Source: Pseudomonadales bacterium (GTDB taxonomy: Bacteria > Pseudomonadota > Gammaproteobacteria > Pseudomonadales > Azotimanducaceae). Taken from it: a DNA stretch of 64,000 nt. Location of the stretch: assembly GCA_028281005.1 (NCBI GenBank), contig JANQKS010000043.1:1-64000 (forward strand). Reading direction: 5' to 3'. A program made the translations under genes and the position numbers. The notes beneath the pieces were generated by a model. It was not told the origin of the DNA and did no database searches. It saw nothing but the letters and a program-made list of their open reading frames with translations. Shown here piece by piece: positions 10,101 through 17,204 of this stretch; positions within the stretch are counted from its first letter, which is position 1; each line of letters begins with the position of its first letter.

Positions 10101-11049
10101 ACCCACAAACGCCGAAGTAACAGAAAGCTACACGCAGCAGGGGCTCAAACAGTTCCCGGATATAGAGCTTGCGCATCAGGAGGTTCTGGGTCGTTCCAAC
10201 GCACCGGTCATCAAATACCCTGGTCTGGTGGATCGCTCGGAACACGTCGACTTGGAATTGTTTGACAGCGAACGCGAGCGCGACGCGGCTCATCGCAGCG
10301 GCCTGCAGCGTTTGGCGTTGCTAAAACTCGGCAAGGTCAGCGGCTATTTCCGTAAGGAGTTGGATAAACATCCGCAGCTAGGCCTGCATTACGCAAGTCT
10401 TGGTAGCGCCCAGCAGCTAAAGGAAGAATTGTTGGGCAACATCGTTTGGTATTGCTTCTTTGAGTCAAACCCCTGGCCGCAAAATACACAACAATTTGAC
10501 GCATTGCTCGATTCCCATCGAGGTGAATTAGCAACGGTATTTAGTCAAACGGTGGAGGTCTTCGCCGAGATCATGGCACTGCGGTTTGCTTGTGTGACTG
10601 CGCTTGGCGAACTGGCCTCCAACGCGTACGAACCTTGCAAAACAGACATCACCGCTCAGTTAGACAGCCTCGTCCCGGCGGACGTATTGCGTAGCACACC
10701 AAGACGATTTCTGCCGTTGTTGCCACGCTACCTGACCGGCAGCTTACGCCGCATTCAAAATCTGCCAGGTCATGTGCCGAAAGACTTGAGGCAAATCAAG
10801 GAGATATCTCCGTTGCTACAGAGGCTTTCTAATATTTCAAAACAGGAATTAGCGGAGCAGCAACGCTGTGACGAACTGCGGTTTTATCTTGAAGAAGTGC
10901 GTTTAACGCTGTTCGCAGAGCAGGTGGCGCGGCAAAAGATAACCCCTCATCCTCTGGATACCGCGCATTTTGGACCAAAGTGGAAAGCCTCGTTGAAACG
11001 TGTAGACGGCGCGCTGTTGCGCGAAGAGCAGCGGGTGGGACTGGCGTAA
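7129..11049 (+). CDS. hrpA: ATP-dependent RNA helicase HrpA
   Basis: A DEAH-box RNA helicase of 1306 residues, close to the 1300 of E. coli HrpA, which processes mRNA and acts on stalled ribosomes. Motif I GETGSGKTT is at residues 93-101, the DEAH box at 190-193, SAT (motif III) follows in VTSATID, and motif VI reads QRKGRCGR. The helicase core is followed by the ratchet/OB region and the long C-terminal DUF3418 extension typical of HrpA, with the conserved FPDIELAHQEVLGR-like stretch about 1000 residues in. It stands as a single gene between the MoxR/VWA pair and the RiPP operon. Confidence 0.97.
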   Translation: MTQQQRRSRKRRPAPLHTVPAEDMLRRDVYRARKEADAAKRKRLVEESIQLRVARHTALQRLGLGLQADLPITQHETELKRLLQTHQVVVVAGETGSGKTTQLPKLCLQLGLGVGGMIGHTQPRRLAARTVARRIAEETGASLGEEVGFAVRFSDQVGTGTLLKVMTDGLLLTEVRSDRYLNSYDAIIIDEAHERSLNIDFLLGYLKRLLPRRPDLKVIVTSATIDVERFAKFFGDAPIVSVSGRTYPVSVRYQDVPEEEDTLAGVVAALAEIDSQPLQGARDVLVFFSGEREIFEAAKLLRREFADRFEILPLYARLSFAEQKKIFAASGARRRVVLATNVAETSLTVPNIGYVIDPGFARINRYSYRSKLQRLPIEPISQASADQRKGRCGRIAPGICYRLYTEQDMQGRPEFTDAEIHRVNLASVVLQMQAFRLGDIHTFDFIDPPDPRAIKDAVRLLQELTALEEGRLTDTGRMMARMPIDPRLARMLLEGHQQGALQELLVVVAALSVQDPRERPMQKTQAADESHAGFAHERSDFLSLLNLWNYLEEQRQDLTRARFERLLKKRFISRQRWREWREVHRQLLLICRDLGLRGNSEPASYRAIHESILSGSLSLVAQHDERGQYQGARNLKLRIFPGSSLAGQTPKWIVAGEITETSRIYARHVAVVEAAWVERQAPHLIKSQYSEPFWSAKRGEVLAFKNISLYGLRLAERRQVSFANVDAAVCRDLFIRDGLVAGQMAGPPEFLQHNLTEVARIEDLEAKGRRRDLLISDDELYAFYAEAIPAHVVRAADLHKWVRSSHAARVRSLFLDEAFLLRSSDGRVAEADFPADLNLQNLQLPLKYKFAPGEDDDGVTVQVPVGVLAGVSAEALEWLVPGLLPGVLEQWLRTLPKQKRRLLVPLPDKVDEFCRELLKPQRYRQGRMLAALSSLIADRYKLNVTEVDWDRSRIDAHLLMRIEVVDENARVLAAGRDIRAIKRQLADQASGPTNAEVTESYTQQGLKQFPDIELAHQEVLGRSNAPVIKYPGLVDRSEHVDLELFDSERERDAAHRSGLQRLALLKLGKVSGYFRKELDKHPQLGLHYASLGSAQQLKEELLGNIVWYCFFESNPWPQNTQQFDALLDSHRGELATVFSQTVEVFAEIMALRFACVTALGELASNAYEPCKTDITAQLDSLVPADVLRSTPRRFLPLLPRYLTGSLRRIQNLPGHVPKDLRQIKEISPLLQRLSNISKQELAEQQRCDELRFYLEEVRLTLFAEQVARQKITPHPLDTAHFGPKWKASLKRVDGALLREEQRVGLA

Positions 11050-11083
11050 CTATTGTTCTCGGTTAAGATGCGTGCACTGGGAG

Positions 11084-11110
11084 GGAACCTATTGGCATCC
11101 ACTCGGTCAT
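11084..11110 (+). promoter_or_regulatory. ECF-sigma-type promoter upstream of the RiPP operon
   Basis: GGAACC at 11084-11089 and GGTCAT at 11105-11110 are separated by 15 bases, close to the GGAAC-N16-GTC architecture of extracytoplasmic-function sigma promoters. The transcript would have a leader of roughly 70 bases before hvfA. Related bufferin-type operons are known to be ECF-controlled in some bacteria. No sigma or anti-sigma gene of that type lies in the window. Confidence 0.5.
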
Positions 11111-11189
11111 AACCCCCGAGCGCAGCAGTACGGCGTTCGACATATCGTCAGGCTGAGCGCCTGTAAAAAATTTACGTGGAGAAAATTTA

Positions 11190-11573
11190 ATGCTGGATAA
11201 AAAGATGAAACCCATCGCTGCGGCGGTAGGCACGGCGTTTGTTGCGTCCGTTGCTTCTGCGGGGGCTGCACAGGCTGATGACAATCTGTTTGTCGCCAAT
11301 GAACTAGAACGCGGTTACGAGTTGCTGGCTGAAGCCGAAGGCAAGTGCGGCGAAGGTAAATGCGGTGAAGGTAAATGTGGCGAAGGCGACAAGGACAAAG
11401 ACGCCGAAGGCAAATGTGGTGAAGGCAAGTGCGGTGAAGGAAAGTGTGGCGAAGGCGACAAGGACGCCGAAGGCAAGTGCGGTGAAGGCAAATGCGGCGA
11501 AGGCGACAAAGATGCAGAAGGCAAATGCGGTGAAGGCAAGTGTGGTGAAGGCAAGTGCGGAGGCGCTGCCTAA
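11190..11573 (+). CDS. hvfA: EGKCG-repeat RiPP precursor, HvfA/bufferin-like
   Basis: A 127-residue secreted precursor. An n-region with lysines and an alanine-rich hydrophobic segment end in an A-Q-A signal peptidase site after residue 29. The mature part has 11 copies of EGKCG (residues 50-124) in blocks of 3, 3, 2 and 3, separated by acidic EGDKDA-type spacers; every cysteine sits in a copy. In Haemophilus HvfA the MNIO enzyme converts EGKCG cysteines to oxazolone/thioamide copper ligands, so this is probably an exported copper-binding peptide. GGAG at 11178-11181 is a good ribosome binding site. Enzyme and partner genes follow immediately. Confidence 0.88.
   Translation: MLDKKMKPIAAAVGTAFVASVASAGAAQADDNLFVANELERGYELLAEAEGKCGEGKCGEGKCGEGDKDKDAEGKCGEGKCGEGKCGEGDKDAEGKCGEGKCGEGDKDAEGKCGEGKCGEGKCGGAA
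11337..11561 (+). repeat. Coding tandem repeats, 11 EGKCG units
   Basis: Fifteen-base units encoding EGKCG occur 11 times, interrupted by three acidic spacer units. Synonymous third-position differences between units (GGC/GGT, AAG/AAA, TGC/TGT) show they are maintained as coding repeats rather than recent identical duplications. Confidence 0.9.
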
Positions 11574-11585
11574 CAGCTGACTGCT

Positions 11586-12455
11586 ATGTCACCCACGGCG
11601 CTTAATTCTGTGCACGGCGTTGGTTTGGGACTGCGCAGAGGCATGCTGCCAATGCTTGCGGATCTCAAAGACAGCGATGTGGATTTCATGGAGATAGCGC
11701 CGGAAAACTGGATTGGGGTTGGCGGCCGGTTTGGCCGCCAATTCCATGACCTCACCGAACGTTTCCCCTTTGTGTGCCATGGTCTGTCACTGTCAATCGG
11801 CAGCCCGGCACCGTTGGATGTTGAGTTCCTAAAAAACGTCAAAACCTTTTTAGACGACTTCCATATTCCTATCTATACCGAACACCTGTCTTACTGCAGC
11901 GACGACAAAGGCCACCTTTATGATCTGATGCCGATGCCGTTTACCGAAGAAGCGGCGTCTTATGTCGCCGGCCGTGTCAAGCAAACCCAGGACATTCTGG
12001 ATCGGCCGATTGCGATGGAAAACATCAGCTACTATGCCGCTCCGGGACAAGAGCTTGAAGAAGCCTATTTCATCAACAAGGTGCTCGACGAAGCTGACTG
12101 CGGCCTGCTGTTAGACGTAAACAACGTTTTCGTCAACAGCATCAACCATCGTTATGACGCAGAAGAGTTTTTGCTTAGATTGGATCTGCAGCGTACCCAG
12201 TACATCCACATTGCGGGTCATTTTGTCGAAGCGGAAGATCTTCGAGTGGATACCCACGGCAGTGATGTGATTGAGCCTGTGTGGGATCTTTTGTTAACCA
12301 CGTTGCAACGCCTAGGGCCGTTGCCGGTATTGCTTGAACGCGACTTTAATTTCCCGCCGCTGTCAGAGCTGCTGGGCGAAGTGTCCAGGGCGCGCCAGCT
12401 GCAGCGCGCGGTCAGTCCCGTCAGCGGCAGCCGAGAACATGCCCAAAACGGGTGA
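11586..12455 (+). CDS. hvfB: MNIO (DUF692) multinuclear iron oxidase, HvfB/BufB-like
   Basis: A TIM-barrel enzyme of the DUF692/MNIO family that uses an iron cluster and oxygen to modify cysteines in RiPP precursors. The 289-residue sequence has the expected ligand-rich motifs: MEIAPENW (E40), CHGLSLS (H65), TEHLSY (H100), AMENISYY (E145), LLDVNN (D177), IHIAGH (H208, H212), a D-x-H pair at 222-224 and LLERDFN (E251). These are assignments by motif, not by structure. It lies 12 bases after the EGKCG-repeat precursor and overlaps its DUF2063 partner, so its substrate is very likely that precursor. Confidence 0.93.
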   Translation: MSPTALNSVHGVGLGLRRGMLPMLADLKDSDVDFMEIAPENWIGVGGRFGRQFHDLTERFPFVCHGLSLSIGSPAPLDVEFLKNVKTFLDDFHIPIYTEHLSYCSDDKGHLYDLMPMPFTEEAASYVAGRVKQTQDILDRPIAMENISYYAAPGQELEEAYFINKVLDEADCGLLLDVNNVFVNSINHRYDAEEFLLRLDLQRTQYIHIAGHFVEAEDLRVDTHGSDVIEPVWDLLLTTLQRLGPLPVLLERDFNFPPLSELLGEVSRARQLQRAVSPVSGSREHAQNG

Positions 12456-13248
12456 CAATTTACCGCGGTTTCGCTCGGTTCAGCTCGACTTCGCCGCTCA
12501 CATTCGCAACCCAGAGCTTAACCCGAAGCCGGCGGACATCGAAGCACGGCGTATGCAGGTCTACGTGGACCTGTTTTACAACAACATCAAAAACTTTATC
12601 GACAGCACTTTTCCGGTGGCGCGTAAAATTGTCGGAGAGCCACGTTGGCGAACCTTGGCGCGGGAATTTGTGCACACACACCCCAGCCAAACGCCTTACT
12701 TTCTGGAGATTTCTGAAGAGTTTCTGAGTTTTCTGCAACAACGCGGGCTTGAAGACTTGCCACCCTTTTTACTGGAACTGTGCCACTACGAGTGGGTTGA
12801 GTTGGCGTTGGATGTGGCCCCGGATCCGACCGAGGCCCCTAGCTATATTGAGACGGCGCGTCTTGACGCCACCGCTGCGGCGGCGACGGATGAAGACGCC
12901 GCCGTTGTGATCTCACCCTTGGTGCATGCCTTGGTGTATGAATATCCCGTACACAAAATATCCGAGCAGTACCAGCCGCTGCAGCCGCCCGAGGCGCCCA
13001 CCTATTTGTTGGTATATCGAACGCCGGCTCTAACGGTACGTTTCATGGAATCAAACCCGCTGACCCATCATCTGCTGGACTTGCTGCAGCGTATGGCGCC
13101 TGCGCAGGCATTTGCTCAAATTGGCAAAGATCTAGAGGAAGCAGGCCGGCCGGTCGCAGAAGGCGTCCTACAAAAGCAGGGCAAAGAGATTGTTAACCGT
13201 TTTCGTGAAGCGGGTATCATATACACTCTGGACAAGTTGGATGAGTAA
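12439..13248 (+). CDS. hvfC: DUF2063 RiPP partner protein, HvfC/BufC-like
   Basis: A 269-residue protein of the DUF2063 family, which presents the precursor peptide to the MNIO enzyme. The N-terminal helical domain has RFRSVQLDFAAHIRNP and the run ARRMQVYVDLFYNNI; the C-terminal domain starts near the SPLVHALVYEYPVHKIS segment. The open frame extends further upstream, but homology begins at ATG 12439, which overlaps hvfB by 17 bases, as expected for a coupled pair. Its 3' end overlaps or abuts mlaA. No DoxX-type hvfD follows, unlike the Haemophilus operon. Confidence 0.9.
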   Translation: MPKTGDNLPRFRSVQLDFAAHIRNPELNPKPADIEARRMQVYVDLFYNNIKNFIDSTFPVARKIVGEPRWRTLAREFVHTHPSQTPYFLEISEEFLSFLQQRGLEDLPPFLLELCHYEWVELALDVAPDPTEAPSYIETARLDATAAAATDEDAAVVISPLVHALVYEYPVHKISEQYQPLQPPEAPTYLLVYRTPALTVRFMESNPLTHHLLDLLQRMAPAQAFAQIGKDLEEAGRPVAEGVLQKQGKEIVNRFREAGIIYTLDKLDE

Positions 13249-13984
13249 ACTAATGAATCCCACCTGGCGAACTTCGTCGATCCATTGGGCGCTTGGCTTC
13301 GCCCTCGTTGTGACTTTGCTGCCGGCGGATGTTGTTGCCGAGCAGGATCCCTGGGAGGGTTTAAACCGCACAGTTTTTCAGTTTAACGAGTGGACAGACA
13401 GCAAGATACTGCGGCCCACAGCGAAGGCTTACGACAGATTTCTGCCGCGACCGGTCCGCAGCGGTGTGGGTAACGTGTTCGACAATGTGTTTACCCCGGC
13501 CACGGCAATTAATCAGTTATTGCAAGGTAAGCCAAAACGTTCCCTATCTGATGCGGGGCGGTTTTTGCTGAATACAACCCTAGGGCTGGGTGGATTGCTG
13601 GACGTAGCGTCCAAGGTTGGGATCCCGAAGCACGAAGAGGATTTTGGGCAGACGTTTGCGGTCTGGGGCGCAGGTACGGGTAACTACGTTGTGCTGCCTT
13701 TTTTAGGGCCATCAAATGTACGCGACAGCGTGGGCCTGGCTCTGAGTTCCCTCATCAATCCCATTCGTTTCATTTCACCTGTGGAAGATCGAGCAGCGGT
13801 CACCGCGCTTTACATATTGGATTTGCGAGCTGATTTGATTGGCGTTGATGAGTTGGTGAGCGGGGACAAATACCTGTTTCGGCGTGATACCTATCTGCAG
13901 CGGCGCGACTTTCTAATTAATGATGGCGTTGGCGACGAGGATCCGTTTGCCGATGACGGGTTTGATGATTTCGAGGACGAGTAG
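13241..13984 (+). CDS. mlaA: MlaA/VacJ family outer-membrane lipid asymmetry protein
   Basis: MlaA removes mislocalised phospholipids from the outer leaflet of the outer membrane and passes them to MlaC. Hallmarks are DPWEGLNRTVFQFNE, NVFDNVFTPATAINQLLQG, GRFLLNTTLGLGGLLDVAS and the EEDFGQTFAVWG-to-LPFLGPSNVRDSVG stretch. The N-terminus has a signal sequence ending near VVA|EQ with no lipobox cysteine, so this copy may not be lipidated, unlike E. coli MlaA. The tail is strongly acidic. Start may be ATG 13241 (overlapping hvfC by 8 bases) or ATG 13253. It is apparently co-transcribed with the RiPP genes. Confidence 0.9.
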   Translation: MSKLMNPTWRTSSIHWALGFALVVTLLPADVVAEQDPWEGLNRTVFQFNEWTDSKILRPTAKAYDRFLPRPVRSGVGNVFDNVFTPATAINQLLQGKPKRSLSDAGRFLLNTTLGLGGLLDVASKVGIPKHEEDFGQTFAVWGAGTGNYVVLPFLGPSNVRDSVGLALSSLINPIRFISPVEDRAAVTALYILDLRADLIGVDELVSGDKYLFRRDTYLQRRDFLINDGVGDEDPFADDGFDDFEDE

Positions 13985-14099
13985 GACGCCACGCACGACC
14001 GCACGACCACCTCGAACAATGTCATCCAGAGATAGGACTTGTACTCCAATCCCGACAAGCGTAGTGTGCCGTCCGCAAAAATACGGTAATGCTCCATAG

Positions 14100-15200
14100 A
14101 TGAGTTTATTGGTGCTGGATCCGGATACCGCCGCTGCGCAGGAACTGCACAGGCAGCTTCAGGACCTGGGTTTCAATCCCCTTACCATTGCTGAAATCAA
14201 AAGTGCGCAGCAGCTGTGTCAGGCTGGTGGCGTACAAGCCGTGTTGTCAGCATCGGTCACCACTTTAAACGACATGGGTGTGCTACCCGCCGGTACCGCG
14301 TCCATTTATGTCAGCCAACCCCCACTAGAGCTAGACGACGTGCTGCTGTGTTTGCAAGCCGGGGTGCAGGACTGCTGGCAACTACCCATGAGTGACGCAG
14401 AAATGCGCAGCCGCCTCGGGGCCGTACTGATGCGCATGGAACAGTGGGTTGCGGGTGCAAATGCTGAACTGCTTACGATGCGCACTGAGTTGGAACGCGA
14501 TCAACGCGCCGGTCAGTACATCCAGCTCGGTATGCTGCCGCCCAATCCCATGGGTATAGGTCACTTTCGGTTGCAGCACCGGGTCGAACCTTCGCTGATC
14601 TTAAGTGGGGATTTTGTTGACTATTTCCAGATCACCGACCGCCACTTTGCGTGTTATGTCGCTGATGTGGCAGGGCACGGTGCTTCCTCGGCCTTTGTGA
14701 CCGTATTGCTGAAAAATTTCTCCCGCCGTTTACGGCGAGAGTACCGTCTCTCCATGTTGCGCCAGCCGGGTGAGGTGCTCACTTGGATCAACAACGAACT
14801 GATAGATCAACAGATCGACAAACACGTTGCAATGTTCTTTGGGGTCGTTGATGTGCAAGACAGCCGCTTGTACTACGCCAACGCGGCGCATTTCCCGCCG
14901 GCGATGCTGGTCGGTGATGACGGTGTCATCAATCTAGAACAGAAGGGTAAACCGCTGGGTATTTTTGAAAACACCGAGTTTCAATCCCAGGCGGTAGACT
15001 TTCCCCGTGGCGCCCGTGTCGTGGTTTTTTCCGACGGTGTGCTCGATTTGATCCACGCGGACAGCCTCGAAGCCAAGGAACGCCAATTGTTAGAGACGGT
15101 GCGACAGTGTCAGGATATGGAGTCGCTGTGGGACTGCTTTGATACCACTAAGTTGGGTCAGGATGACATTAGTTGTCTCATGATCAGTCACGAGTACTAG
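14100..15200 (+). CDS. PP2C-type response regulator, HsbR-like
   Basis: A 366-residue protein: an N-terminal receiver-like domain (about 1-110), a helical linker, then a SpoIIE/PP2C phosphatase domain with metal-binding SGDFVDYF (D171), ADVAGHG (D189) and a later FSDGVLD. The receiver appears degenerate: where the phospho-acceptor Asp is expected there is AVLSAS, and the usual KP is QLP near residue 94. It resembles Pseudomonas HsbR, which dephosphorylates the STAS antagonist HsbA and controls an anti-sigma switch, but no C-terminal HATPase kinase domain is visible here. The STAS gene follows two bases later. Confidence 0.85.
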   Translation: MSLLVLDPDTAAAQELHRQLQDLGFNPLTIAEIKSAQQLCQAGGVQAVLSASVTTLNDMGVLPAGTASIYVSQPPLELDDVLLCLQAGVQDCWQLPMSDAEMRSRLGAVLMRMEQWVAGANAELLTMRTELERDQRAGQYIQLGMLPPNPMGIGHFRLQHRVEPSLILSGDFVDYFQITDRHFACYVADVAGHGASSAFVTVLLKNFSRRLRREYRLSMLRQPGEVLTWINNELIDQQIDKHVAMFFGVVDVQDSRLYYANAAHFPPAMLVGDDGVINLEQKGKPLGIFENTEFQSQAVDFPRGARVVVFSDGVLDLIHADSLEAKERQLLETVRQCQDMESLWDCFDTTKLGQDDISCLMISHEY

Positions 15201-15202
15201 GC

Positions 15203-15727
15203 ATGAGCGGTCGCATATTAGTAGGGGACCACGACGGCGTTTACGTCATTCGCTTTGAAGGTGACGTCCGTGTGACATTGTGTGGGTCGTTTGATCATTA
15301 CTTGGATGTCATGCTCGCCGACACAAACTTTGTCTCGGTGTTGGTGGATTTGTCAGACGCAATTGCGATCGACAGTACTTCCTTGGGTGTACTCGCCAAG
15401 CTAAGTATCGGCGTGCAACGCTGCAACAACCGCGTACCCGCGTTGGTGTGTAATGCGCCCGATATCCTGCGCATCTTGTTGAACATGGGGTTTGATGACG
15501 TGTTTGCCATCGTTGATGAAAACTACGAAGCGGAACAAAACCTTGCGGAGCTGCCTGTCTCAACTGATCTTGGGGAAGACGAAATGCGGCAGCGGGTCAT
15601 TGAGGCGCACAAAGTGCTGATGAACATGAACAGCCAAAATGCCGAGACCTTTAGAGATTTGGTGAGCGCTTTAGAAGCGGAAAGCGCGATGGCTGATACG
15701 TCGAGCTCCGCGCGTAACTCAGCCTAA
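15203..15727 (+). CDS. STAS-domain anti-sigma factor antagonist, HsbA-like
   Basis: A 174-residue protein with a STAS fold. The antagonist motif IDSTSLGVLAKL carries the probable phospho-serine S58 directly after D57. In Pseudomonas the HsbA phosphorylation state, set by the HsbR phosphatase/kinase, decides between binding the anti-sigma FlgM and activating a diguanylate cyclase; that specific role cannot be assumed here. The C-terminal 60 residues form a helical extension ending in a Ser/Ala-rich tail. ATG 15203 directly follows the phosphatase stop. Its 3' end overlaps the convergent terB-like gene by four bases. Confidence 0.85.
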   Translation: MSGRILVGDHDGVYVIRFEGDVRVTLCGSFDHYLDVMLADTNFVSVLVDLSDAIAIDSTSLGVLAKLSIGVQRCNNRVPALVCNAPDILRILLNMGFDDVFAIVDENYEAEQNLAELPVSTDLGEDEMRQRVIEAHKVLMNMNSQNAETFRDLVSALEAESAMADTSSSARNSA

Positions 15728-16212
15728 GCGTCGGGGTCGCGCTTGCGGACGCGGGTAGTGGTGTTACTGCCGACGCTTTCGCGGCGGGCAGCGAGTTTGG
15801 CCTCGATAAAGCGCTGGTGCGGTACGTACAGCAGGTCTGCGATACGTCGGATGGTATGTTCTTCAAAAACATCAATTTGTGCATCCGCCAAAGCGATCAT
15901 CCACATGGCTTTGAGCACTTCAAACTTTTCCTCCTGATCCAGTTGTCCGTTGATGGCCCGGGTGAAGGGGAACACACCAACGCTGGCATCGTGATTGGCG
16001 CGAGTGGCCGCGTGCAACTCGTCCACCCGTACCGCTGAGATACCAAACAGCTTCTGTAACAGCTGCCCCATGACCTCAAGTTCTGCGCTGGCAATGTCAT
16101 GGTCTGCCCAAACTACTTCAAACATCAAAACCGCCGCTGCCTGCGCGGGTTCGATTTGCTCCTCGCTGGCTTCGTTGCTGTTAAACAGCTCTTTTATGCG
16201 GTCAAACATCAT
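15724..16212 (-). CDS. TerB-family protein
   Basis: A 162-residue all-helical protein of the TerB/DjlA-N superfamily. It shows the two acidic helix motifs VVWADHDIASAELEVM and IALADAQIDVFEEHTI, characteristic of TerB-like metal-binding folds. No tellurite-resistance operon is present, so a role in tellurite resistance should not be inferred from the name. Its start overlaps the dusA stop by four bases (ATGA), showing that it is co-transcribed with dusA. It is convergent with the STAS gene. Confidence 0.82.
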   Translation of the reverse strand: MMFDRIKELFNSNEASEEQIEPAQAAAVLMFEVVWADHDIASAELEVMGQLLQKLFGISAVRVDELHAATRANHDASVGVFPFTRAINGQLDQEEKFEVLKAMWMIALADAQIDVFEEHTIRRIADLLYVPHQRFIEAKLAARRESVGSNTTTRVRKRDPDA

Positions 16213-17204
16213 GCCGCCTTGGAGAAAACTTGATCGATTGCATCCGCGACCAGGTTGATGTCGTTGTACTTAAGGCGCTTGTGATCACTTAACAGCTGTC
16301 GAAAACGCCGCGCGCCTGGCATGCCGTTGCAGCAGTGCAGTAGATGGCGGGTCATGGCGTGCAGCCGGGTGCCTTGCTGTAGCTGTTGCTCTACGTAAGT
16401 CAGATACTCGGTCAAGACATCCGCCGTGGAGACTGGGTGGGTAGAGTCGAACATAGTACGCTCGAGCTCCGCCAAAAACATGGGGCGATGATAAGCGGCG
16501 CGTCCGATCATAACGCCATCAGCCCACTCCAGGCGGTCACTGGCCTCTGCAGTATCCGTAATACCACCATTCACAATTATTTCCAGGTGCGGAAGCTGCT
16601 GTTTCAGATGGGCTGCGCGCCAGGGCTGCAACGGCGGAATGGAGCGATTCTGCGCAGGCGTTAAACCGCCCAGAATGGCCTTGCGCGTATGCACATAGAA
16701 GCGTCGGCAGCCGCTCTCCGCCAGGGTTTGGATAAACTCCAGCAGCGTTTCGTCACTGTCGTGATCGTCCACGCCCAGCCGGCACTTGACTGTCACCGGT
16801 ACGGTGCCGGTATCTAACATGGCCTTGATGCAATCTGCGACCAATTGCGGTTGTAACATCAAACAAGCACCAAAGGTGCCCTGTTGCACCCGCTCGGAAG
16901 GGCAGCCTACGTTGAGGTTCACTTCGTCATACCCTCGCGAGGCTGCAGCTTCGGTACACGCGGCCAGGTCGTTGGGATGGTTACCCCCCAACTGTAACGC
17001 CAGCGGGTGCTCCACATCGCTGTAGTCCAGTTGATGCCATTGCTGGCCATGCAACAGCGCGCCGGTGGTGACCATTTCAGTAAACAACAGCGCACGTGGG
17101 CTGTACAGACGGTGAAGCACTCGGCAGTGCCGGTCGGTCCAGGCCATCATCGGCGCGACGCACAGTAGTTTATTGTTTAGGTTGTCTCTGCTCGGCACTG
17201 TCAT
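16209..17204 (-). CDS. dusA: tRNA-dihydrouridine(20/20a) synthase DusA
   Basis: An FMN-dependent reductase making dihydrouridine at position 20/20a of tRNA. The 331-residue sequence has VAPMMAWTDRHCR at the FMN barrel entrance, LNVGCPSERVQQGTFGA with the catalytic cysteine, VKCRLGVDD, FYVHTRKA and NGGITD followed by ADGVMIGRAAY. These features, together with the shared length, point to DusA rather than DusB or DusC. It is divergent from lpxC and upstream of the overlapping TerB-like gene. Confidence 0.95.
   Translation of the reverse strand: MTVPSRDNLNNKLLCVAPMMAWTDRHCRVLHRLYSPRALLFTEMVTTGALLHGQQWHQLDYSDVEHPLALQLGGNHPNDLAACTEAAASRGYDEVNLNVGCPSERVQQGTFGACLMLQPQLVADCIKAMLDTGTVPVTVKCRLGVDDHDSDETLLEFIQTLAESGCRRFYVHTRKAILGGLTPAQNRSIPPLQPWRAAHLKQQLPHLEIIVNGGITDTAEASDRLEWADGVMIGRAAYHRPMFLAELERTMFDSTHPVSTADVLTEYLTYVEQQLQQGTRLHAMTRHLLHCCNGMPGARRFRQLLSDHKRLKYNDINLVADAIDQVFSKAA

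Noticed and set aside
11315-11554. Antisense open frame opposite the EGKCG repeats encoding Pro/Ser/His-rich protein
   Set aside because: It is a mirror of the coding repeats with no ribosome binding site or independent support.
11337-11561. Short direct repeats suggesting a CRISPR array
   Set aside because: The units are 15-base coding triplets in frame with a signal-peptide protein, with no spacers and with synonymous variation.
15724-16212. Tellurite resistance determinant
   Set aside because: Only a TerB-like fold is present; terA, terC, terD and related genes are absent.
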